A stretch of DNA of 19,369 nucleotides. Source: CANKHA01 sp035652315 (GTDB lineage Bacteria > Pseudomonadota > Alphaproteobacteria > Rhizobiales > Xanthobacteraceae). The translations under genes were made by a program, and so were the position numbers. Of this stretch, positions 14,293 to 19,369 are shown piece by piece. Where the stretch lies: the NCBI GenBank assembly GCA_035652315.1, contig DASREA010000030.1, positions 1 to 19,369 of the forward strand, read 5' to 3'. The notes under the pieces are model-generated. The model had not been told where the DNA came from and made no database searches. It was given only the letters and a program-made list of their open reading frames with translations. Every line of letters begins with the position of its first letter. The first letter of the stretch is position 1.

Positions 14293-15753
14293 ATGCACGT
14301 AGAAAAGCCCGGCACGGATGCCGCCCCGGCACCGAAGGTCAGCTTCGTTTCCCTCGGCTGCCCCAAGGCGCTGGTCGATTCCGAACGCATCGTCACGCGG
14401 CTGCGCGCCGAAGGCTATGAGCTGTCGCGCCGGCACGAAGGTGCTGACGTCGTGGTGGTGAACACCTGCGGTTTTCTCGACAGCGCCAAGGCGGAATCGC
14501 TGGCGTCAATCGGCGAGGCGTTGGCGCAGAACGGCAAGGTGATCGTCACGGGCTGCATGGGCGCGGAGCCGGAAAGTATCACCGACCGCTACCCGTCCGT
14601 GCTCGCCGTCACCGGCCCGCAGCAATATGAAAGCGTCATGGAAGCGGTGCACCGCGCCGCGCCGCCGAAGCACGATCCCTTCCTCGATCTGGTGCCGCCG
14701 GAAGGCATCAAGCTGACGCCGCGGCATTACGCTTATCTCAAGATTTCAGAGGGTTGCAACAATCGCTGCACCTTCTGCATCATCCCGAAATTGCGCGGCG
14801 ATCTCGTCTCGCGCCCTGCCGCCGATGTGCTGCGCGAAGCCGAACGTTTGGTGAAAGCCGGCGTGAAGGAACTCCTGGTGATTTCCCAGGACACCTCGGC
14901 CTATGGCGTCGATCTGAAATACGCGGCAAGCGCCTGGCAGGACCGCGCGGTGCGGGCAAAATTTCTCGATCTGGTCCGCGAGCTCGGTGAATTCGGCGCC
15001 TGGGTGCGCCTGCATTACGTCTATCCTTATCCGCACGTGGACGAAGTGATCGGGCTGATGGCGGACGGAAAGGTGCTGCCCTATCTCGACATCCCGTTCC
15101 AGCATGCGAGTCCCGCCGTGCTCAAATGCATGAAGCGGCCGGCGGCGCAGGAGAAGACGCTGGAACGCATCGCGCGCTGGCGCGAGACCTGTCCGCAGCT
15201 CACCATCCGCTCCACTTTCATCGTCGGCTTTCCCGGGGAAACGGAGCAGGATTTCGAATTCCTCCTCAACTGGCTCAATGAAGCCTCGCTCGATCGCGTC
15301 GGCTGCTTCCGTTACGAGCCGGTGAAAGGCGCCGTCGCCAACGATCTCGGCGAAGCGGTGCCGGAGGCGGTCAAGGAAGAGCGCTGGCATCGCTTCATGC
15401 AGCGCCAGCAGGCGATTTCAGCCAAGCGTCTCAGACGCAAAGTCGGCACCCGGCAGCAGGTCATTATCGACGACGTCGGGCCGGCGCGCTTTCGGTCCGA
15501 GGGAGCACCGGTCGGCCGCCCGGAAAGCGCGCAAAGCCACAAGGCGAGCGCGCGGTCGGACGCAAAACCGGTTCCCACTTTTACCGACCGCGCGCTATGC
15601 GTCGCCAAGGGGCGCACCAAGGGCGACGCCCCGGAGATCGACGGGGCGACTTATGTGGCGAGCCGGCGCCCTTTGCGCGTCGGCGACATCGTTACGGCAA
15701 AAATCGAGCGCGCCGGCGAATACGACCTGCACGGCACCGTCGTCGGGTTTTGA
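14293..15753 (+). CDS. rimO: Ribosomal protein S12 methylthiotransferase RimO, with an in-frame insertion
   Basis: Radical-SAM enzyme that adds a methylthio group to the conserved aspartate of ribosomal protein S12. The N-terminal MTTase domain has cluster cysteines C23, C59 and C88. The radical-SAM motif is C155-x3-C159-x2-C162 (GCNNRCTFC). The C-terminal TRAM domain begins near residue 385. The 486 residues exceed the usual size of about 440 because roughly 40 residues (398-437) are inserted in the TRAM domain, between IIDDVGP and AKGRTKGDAPEIDG, which normally lie almost adjacent. The inserted DNA consists of two hairpins (see repeat entry). An in-frame TAG at 14281-14283 makes ATG 14293 the first start; no clear Shine-Dalgarno sequence precedes it. 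The stop TGA abuts the stop of the next, convergent gene. Confidence 0.96.
   Translation: MHVEKPGTDAAPAPKVSFVSLGCPKALVDSERIVTRLRAEGYELSRRHEGADVVVVNTCGFLDSAKAESLASIGEALAQNGKVIVTGCMGAEPESITDRYPSVLAVTGPQQYESVMEAVHRAAPPKHDPFLDLVPPEGIKLTPRHYAYLKISEGCNNRCTFCIIPKLRGDLVSRPAADVLREAERLVKAGVKELLVISQDTSAYGVDLKYAASAWQDRAVRAKFLDLVRELGEFGAWVRLHYVYPYPHVDEVIGLMADGKVLPYLDIPFQHASPAVLKCMKRPAAQEKTLERIARWRETCPQLTIRSTFIVGFPGETEQDFEFLLNWLNEASLDRVGCFRYEPVKGAVANDLGEAVPEAVKEERWHRFMQRQQAISAKRLRRKVGTRQQVIIDDVGPARFRSEGAPVGRPESAQSHKASARSDAKPVPTFTDRALCVAKGRTKGDAPEIDGATYVASRRPLRVGDIVTAKIERAGEYDLHGTVVGF
15484..15596 (+). repeat. Palindromic repeat element inserted in frame within rimO
   Basis: Two consecutive stem-loops make up the insertion. 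The first pairs 15484-15493 with 15523-15532 (perfect 10 bp). The second pairs 15547-15559 with 15584-15596 (perfect 13 bp), with a 24-nt loop containing AAAACCGGTTCCCACTTTT. That loop motif is one I recall from abundant intergenic palindromes of Bradyrhizobium and other Hyphomicrobiales. The heptamer GCGCGCT occurs at both ends (15484-15490 and 15590-15596). The element is read through without a stop, giving KPVPTFTDRAL within the protein. I found no second copy in this window. Confidence 0.8.
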
Positions 15754-16053
15754 TCAGTCGATCGTCGTGTACACGCGGCGGTCTGGCGGCTCGGCCAGCA
15801 GCGGTACGCCCTGCGCCAGCGCCGTTTGCACATGCGGCCTGGTCAAATGCCGGTCGAGCGCTTCCTGCGTGGCCCAGGATTCGTAGAGCACGAATTCGAG
15901 CGGCTCGCTTTTGCTCTGGAACACCTTGTAGCCGTTGCAACCCTCTTCGGCGCGCGATTGTTTGGCGAGCTCCAATAAGACCGGCTTGAGTTGGTCTACC
16001 GTGCTCTCGCGTGCCACGACGCGAAGAACGACCCTCGTTACCGGCTCCGCCAT
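15754..16053 (-). CDS. Antibiotic biosynthesis monooxygenase (ABM) domain protein, putative quinol monooxygenase
   Basis: A 99-residue dimeric ferredoxin-like-fold protein of the YgiN/ABM type. Recognisable features are the first strand (VTRVVLRVVARE), the helix VDQLKPVLLELAKQSRAEEGCNGYKVFQ, the strand LEFVLYESWATQEALDRHLTRPHV and the terminal VYTTID. These proteins are often annotated as quinol monooxygenases, but the substrate is usually unknown. The ATG at 16051-16053 has a G-rich stretch upstream. A small hairpin (16075-16089) lies in its leader. The stop codon (rc of TCA, 15754-15756) directly abuts that of rimO. It lies 72 nt downstream of the 49-residue gene on the same strand, so it may be read with bioA. 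Confidence 0.88.
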   Translation of the reverse strand: MAEPVTRVVLRVVARESTVDQLKPVLLELAKQSRAEEGCNGYKVFQSKSEPLEFVLYESWATQEALDRHLTRPHVQTALAQGVPLLAEPPDRRVYTTID

Positions 16054-16125
16054 ACTTCGCCCCCCATTTAGCCTGGTGCCGAAAGCACCTTAGCGGCTTT
16101 TTAGCTGTCGCACGACGCGAGCCAG

Positions 16126-16275
16126 CTAATGACGCTTGAAATATTGCACTTCCCGCTCGTGCCGCTCGGCGGCCTTGCGGGTGCGAAAAGTGCCCAGGTT
16201 CCGCCGTTTCCCGGTTTTCGGGTTTTTCTTGCGCGAATAGAGACGGTATCCGCCGGATTTCAGTTTTCGGATCAT
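16126..16275 (-). CDS. 49-residue basic protein coupled to bioA, arm-type DNA-binding-like
   Basis: The ATG at 16273-16275 overlaps the bioA stop as ATGA, and TAG is at 16126-16128. The product is strongly basic: 18 Lys/Arg against 3 Glu. It begins MIRKLKSGGYRLYSRKK, continues with TGKRRNLGTF and ends in a helix TRKAAERHEREVQYFKRH. I recall near-identical short hypothetical proteins in many Hyphomicrobiales. The layout of two or three strands followed by a helix, with G.yrl.s....GKrr.lGtF.t..aAe, resembles the arm-type (AP2-like) DNA-binding domain at the start of tyrosine recombinases, here standing alone. Translational coupling suggests it is made with BioA. A role in nucleic-acid binding is inferred only. 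Confidence 0.85.
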   Translation of the reverse strand: MIRKLKSGGYRLYSRKKNPKTGKRRNLGTFRTRKAAERHEREVQYFKRH

Positions 16276-17555
16276 GATGCGATCACCTTGCCGATAACGT
16301 TTGTCAGAAGGGCAAGTTCATCCGCGGCGATGGTGAATGCGGGGGTCAGGTAGATCACATTGCCGAAAGGCCGGATGAAGGCCCCCTCCTCCACGAAGCG
16401 CGCGCGCAGGGCGCCAATGTCGTCGATGCGATCGAGCTCGACCACGCCGATGGCGCCGAGAACCCGCACATCTTTGACTCCAGGCATGCCGCGGCATGGT
16501 TCCAGCTCCGCCGACATCGCGGTGGAGATCGCGGCCACTTGCTCGAGGCGCGGCTCGCTCTCGAACAGATCAAGCGAGGCGTTGGCGGCGGCGCAGGCCA
16601 GCGCATTGGCCATGTAAGTCGGCCCGTGCATCAATGCCTGTTTCGGATTGTCGGTCCAGAACGCTTCGAATATCTCGCGCCGCGCCACCGTCGCCGCGAG
16701 CGGCAGCGTGCCCCCGGTCAGGGCCTTGGACAGCGTGACGATATCGGGCACCGCGCCCGCTGCTTCGCAGGCGAAGAGCGTACCGGTGCGGCCGAAACCG
16801 GTGAAAATCTCATCGAAGATCAAAAGCACTTCGTAGCGGTCGGCGGCTTGGCGCAGCCGGGTGAGCACCGCCGGGTCATGGAATTTCATCCCACCCGCGC
16901 CCTGCGCCAGCGGCTCGACGACGATCGCTGCGATTTCATCGGCGTAACCTTCAAGCACGCCTTCGAATGTCGCTATGCTCGACTCGGTGCCCGGCAGATC
17001 GAGAATGAAATGCTCCGGCAGCATATCGCGAAAGGCGGCGTGCATGCCTTCTTCGAGATCGGAAACCGCCATGGCGCCCGCGGTATCACCATGATAACCG
17101 CCGCGAAAGCAGATAAATCTGCTGCGTCCGCGAAAGCCGCGGTTGCGCCAATACTGCAACGCCATTTTCAGCGCGATCTCGACGGCGACCGAGCCGGATT
17201 CGGAAAAGAATACGCGGTCCAGATCGCCCGGCAGCAGCGCTGCCAGGCGGCGCGCCAGCGTCAACGCCGGCTCATGCACCAAGCCGCCGAACATCACGTG
17301 CGGCATGAGCGCGAGCTGCCGTTCCAGGGCGGCGCGGATATGCGGGTGGTTATAGCCGTGGCAGGCGGTCCACCAGGAGGCGACGCCGTCGATCAGCTCG
17401 CGCCCATCGGCCAGCACGATGCGGCTGCCCTGCGTGCGGACCGCCGGCAACGACGCCTTCGCTGTCTTCATCTGCGAATAAGGCAGCCAGACATGGGGCA
17501 TTCCCGCCTCGAACCATTCGGCCGGTTGCCCTCCGCCGCCGCGCTTGCTCTTCAT
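16272..17555 (-). CDS. bioA: Adenosylmethionine-8-amino-7-oxononanoate aminotransferase
   Basis: PLP enzyme converting KAPA to DAPA with S-adenosylmethionine as amino donor, the second of the four ring-assembly steps of biotin synthesis. It is 427 residues, the normal length. The substrate-site WW pair is W61-W62 (GVASWWTACHGYNHP), the phosphate-binding SGS is 120-122, FDEIFTGFGRTG carries D248, which contacts the PLP ring nitrogen, and the Schiff-base lysine is K277 (TLSKALTGG). ATG at 17553-17555 has GGAAA six to seven nt upstream. It diverges from bioF over 66 nt, and its end overlaps the start of the 49-residue gene. Confidence 0.96.
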   Translation of the reverse strand: MKSKRGGGGQPAEWFEAGMPHVWLPYSQMKTAKASLPAVRTQGSRIVLADGRELIDGVASWWTACHGYNHPHIRAALERQLALMPHVMFGGLVHEPALTLARRLAALLPGDLDRVFFSESGSVAVEIALKMALQYWRNRGFRGRSRFICFRGGYHGDTAGAMAVSDLEEGMHAAFRDMLPEHFILDLPGTESSIATFEGVLEGYADEIAAIVVEPLAQGAGGMKFHDPAVLTRLRQAADRYEVLLIFDEIFTGFGRTGTLFACEAAGAVPDIVTLSKALTGGTLPLAATVARREIFEAFWTDNPKQALMHGPTYMANALACAAANASLDLFESEPRLEQVAAISTAMSAELEPCRGMPGVKDVRVLGAIGVVELDRIDDIGALRARFVEEGAFIRPFGNVIYLTPAFTIAADELALLTNVIGKVIAS

Positions 17556-17621
17556 GCGCCGTTTCCGATTCAGACTACGACCGTGATATCCCTTTTATCC
17601 GAGATTTTGCATTCTCCCGTC
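17556..17621. promoter_or_regulatory. Divergent bioA/bioF control region
   Basis: These 66 nt must carry both promoters of the divergent biotin genes. The centre is AT-richer (GATATCCCTTTTATCC). I looked for a BioR box (TTATMKATAA) and a BirA operator; only the isolated half TTATC is present, so no operator is called. There is no clear Shine-Dalgarno sequence before the bioF ATG. Confidence 0.4.
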
Positions 17622-18785
17622 ATGACCGCCATATCCTCTCTCGATCAATTCGCCGGCGACAAGCTCGCCGAACTGGAGCGGGCGCATCTGCGCCGCGCGC
17701 TTGCGGAAACCGCGCGCGAGGACGGCCTTTGGCTCAAGCGCGACGGCCGCCGGTTGCTCTCCTTTTGCTGCAACGACTACCTCAATCTGACGCACCATCC
17801 GGCGGTCAAGCGGGCGGCCATCGCAGCCGTGGAACGTTATGGCACGGGCGCCGGCGCCTCGCGCTTGGTCACCGGCAATCATCCGCTGTTGACCGAATTG
17901 GAGGCGCGGCTGGCCCGGCTGAAAGAGACCGAGGCAGCCTGCGTCTTCGGCTCCGGCTATCTTGCCAATGCCGGCATCATTCCGGCGCTGATCGGCCGCG
18001 ACGATCTCGTCGTCATCGACGAGCTGGCCCATGCATGTCTTTGGGCCGGGGCCCGGCTCACCCGCGGCAAGGTGCTGAGTTTCCGCCATAACGACGTCGC
18101 CCATGCCGAAGCCCTGCTGGCCCAGCATCGCCCGCAGCACGCGCATGCGATGATCGCGACCGACGGCGTTTTCTCCATGGACGGCGATCTCGCCCCGCTG
18201 CGGGAATTGACGGAGCTTGGCCGCCGTTTCGATGCCTGGCTGATCTCCGACGATGCCCACGGCATCGGCGTCCTCGGCGGCGGCCGTGGTTCGAGTTTCG
18301 CGGACGGCGGCAAAATTGACGTTCCCTTGCAGATGGGCACGTTATCGAAGGCGATCGGAGCCTATGGCGGCTATCTTTGTGCATCGAGTCCGGTGATCGA
18401 TCTCATTCGCAATCGCGCGCGCAGCTTCATTTATTCCACCGGCCTGCCACCCGCTGCGGCGGCAGCCGCCATCGCCGCGATCGACGTGATCGAAACCGAA
18501 GCGGAGTTGATCGCGCGCCCCCTCGCCAAGGCCAAAGCCTTCACCCGCGCCTGCGGCCTGCCCGACGCGGCGAGTACCATCGTTCCCCTGATCGTCGGCG
18601 ACGCCGAACGCGCGCTCGAAGCGTCGCGCCTCCTGCAGGACGAAGGATTCTTGGCCGTTGCCATCCGTCCGCCGACCGTGCCGAAGGGAACCGCGCGCCT
18701 ACGTTTCACTTTCAGCGCCGCGCATCCGGACGAGGAGATCGCGCGGCTGGCGCAGACCGTGCGCACACGGATCATGGAAAACTGA
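17622..18785 (+). CDS. bioF: 8-amino-7-oxononanoate synthase
   Basis: PLP enzyme condensing L-alanine with pimeloyl-ACP or pimeloyl-CoA to form KAPA, the first ring-assembly step of biotin synthesis. It is 387 residues, typical for BioF. Visible features are CCNDYLNL near 49-56, GTGAGASRLVTGNHPLLTEL (74-93), FGSGYLANAG, the cofactor-site DDAHGIGVLG (H213) and the PLP lysine K243 (GTLSKAIGAYGG). The start at ATG 17622-17624 is chosen because the family begins shortly before the helix FAGDKLAELE. The frame stays open upstream, antisense to bioA, and an in-frame GTG at 17583 exists, but neither shows homology. bioD starts 3 nt after its stop. Confidence 0.95.
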   Translation: MTAISSLDQFAGDKLAELERAHLRRALAETAREDGLWLKRDGRRLLSFCCNDYLNLTHHPAVKRAAIAAVERYGTGAGASRLVTGNHPLLTELEARLARLKETEAACVFGSGYLANAGIIPALIGRDDLVVIDELAHACLWAGARLTRGKVLSFRHNDVAHAEALLAQHRPQHAHAMIATDGVFSMDGDLAPLRELTELGRRFDAWLISDDAHGIGVLGGGRGSSFADGGKIDVPLQMGTLSKAIGAYGGYLCASSPVIDLIRNRARSFIYSTGLPPAAAAAAIAAIDVIETEAELIARPLAKAKAFTRACGLPDAASTIVPLIVGDAERALEASRLLQDEGFLAVAIRPPTVPKGTARLRFTFSAAHPDEEIARLAQTVRTRIMEN

Positions 18786-18788
18786 CCC

Positions 18789-19369
18789 GTGCCCGCCGTT
18801 TTTGTCACCGCTACGGGAACCGATATCGGCAAGACTTTCGTCACCGCCGGTCTCGTCCGCCATTTGCGCGCCACAGGGCAGGAAGCGACCGCCATCAAGC
18901 CGGTCGTGAGCGGTTACGATTTGGCGGCAGCGGAGCAAAGCGATCCCGGCCGGCTGCTGGCGGCAATGAAGCGCCCGGCTACGGCCGACCAAATCGCACG
19001 CATCTCGCCTTGGCGCTTTTCCACGCCGCTGTCGCCGGACATGGCGGCGCGCCGTGAAAATCGCGGCATCGATTTCCGGTCGCTCGTCGACTTTTGCCGC
19101 GAGGCAATGGAATCTCACGAGACGCTGTTGATCGAGGGAGTCGGCGGCATCATGGTCCCGCTCGACGACCGCCATACCGTGCTCGATTGGATTTCGGCGC
19201 TGCGGCTGCCGCTGCTGTTGGTGGCAGGAAGCTATGTGGGCACAATCAGCCACACGCTGACTGCGCTCAACGTGTTGGCGCGGCGAAATCTGACGACGCT
19301 TGCGGTGGTCCTCAGCGAAACGCCGGGGAGCGCGGCGCCGCTCGACGAGACCGCGGCGACGATCGGCCG
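18789..19369 (+). CDS. bioD: Dethiobiotin synthetase (3' end outside window)
   Basis: ATP-dependent enzyme that closes the ureido ring of DAPA with CO2, the third ring-assembly step. The start is GTG 18789-18791, 3 nt after bioF; 193 codons are visible, and the gene continues past the window. The P-loop is TATGTDIGKTF (K15, T16), the substrate lysine lies in AIKPVVSGY, SPWRFSTPLSPDMAAR follows, and LLIEGVGGIMVPL is the acidic Mg/ATP-site segment. AGSYVGTISHTLTAL is the usual region after the Walker B strand. Family members are about 210-230 residues, so some 20-40 codons are missing. It is surely co-transcribed with bioF. Confidence 0.95.
   Translation, partial: MPAVFVTATGTDIGKTFVTAGLVRHLRATGQEATAIKPVVSGYDLAAAEQSDPGRLLAAMKRPATADQIARISPWRFSTPLSPDMAARRENRGIDFRSLVDFCREAMESHETLLIEGVGGIMVPLDDRHTVLDWISALRLPLLLVAGSYVGTISHTLTALNVLARRNLTTLAVVLSETPGSAAPLDETAATIG

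Noticed and set aside
17581..17610. BioR operator between bioA and bioF
   Set aside because: Only a TTATC half matches; the required TTATMKATAA palindrome is absent.
16539..17621. Upstream extension of the bioF frame antisense to bioA, suggesting a fusion protein
   Set aside because: The extension is antisense to bioA and has no family features; BioF homology begins at 17622.

Overview
The window looks like ordinary chromosome of a high-GC alphaproteobacterium, most likely order Hyphomicrobiales (Rhizobiales), near Xanthobacteraceae or Nitrobacteraceae. This is judged from the gene order rlpA - D,D-carboxypeptidase - tmk - holB - metG - tatD - MBL hydrolase, the 49-residue basic protein after bioA, the Rhizobiales-type palindromic repeat in rimO, and the protein sequences. 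No species can be named. There is no prophage, IS element, CRISPR array or rRNA operon.

Layout. 1-109: tail of a probable ABC-transporter substrate-binding protein (+). 121-1517 (-): dps, broken by a one-base frameshift, followed by mazG. 1719-11034 (-): one long co-directional run transcribed rlpA > D,D-carboxypeptidase > tmk > holB > TPR/glycosyltransferase-like gene > metG > tatD > MBL hydrolase. Gaps are mostly 2-20 nt, with ATGA overlaps at tmk/holB and tatD/MBL. A strong hairpin at 11190-11229 separates this run from an upstream orphan transporter gene, a TctA-TctB fusion (11249-13339, -). After about 430 nt with no convincing gene come tRNA-Ser(UGA) (13770-13859, +), a small secreted eight-cysteine protein (13884-14204, -) and rimO (14293-15753, +). 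rimO abuts, stop codon to stop codon, a small ABM-family monooxygenase (15754-16053, -). The last part is a biotin locus: bioA (-) with a 49-residue basic protein coupled to its end, diverging from bioF-bioD (+). bioD runs off the window.

How the genes work together. The long run combines septal and peptidoglycan maturation (RlpA, D,D-carboxypeptidase), DNA replication supply (Tmk, delta' clamp-loader subunit), translation (MetRS) and housekeeping nucleases or hydrolases (TatD, MBL). The TPR gene looks like a lineage-specific insertion into it. MazG and Dps serve nucleotide-pool and DNA protection. RimO modifies ribosomal protein S12. BioF, BioA and BioD catalyse three consecutive steps from pimeloyl thioester to dethiobiotin; bioB is not in view.

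Most notable observations: (1) rimO carries an in-frame insertion of about 40 codons made of two palindromic hairpins, one with perfect 13-bp arms, resembling an intergenic repeat that has become protein-coding; (2) the small secreted protein has a mirror-symmetric cysteine spacing of 3-3-6-8-6-3-3; (3) the bioA-coupled 49-residue protein resembles a stand-alone arm-type (AP2-like) DNA-binding domain; (4) dps is frameshifted exactly before its last helix. All functional statements rest on reading the sequence and recalled family knowledge; no database search was run.
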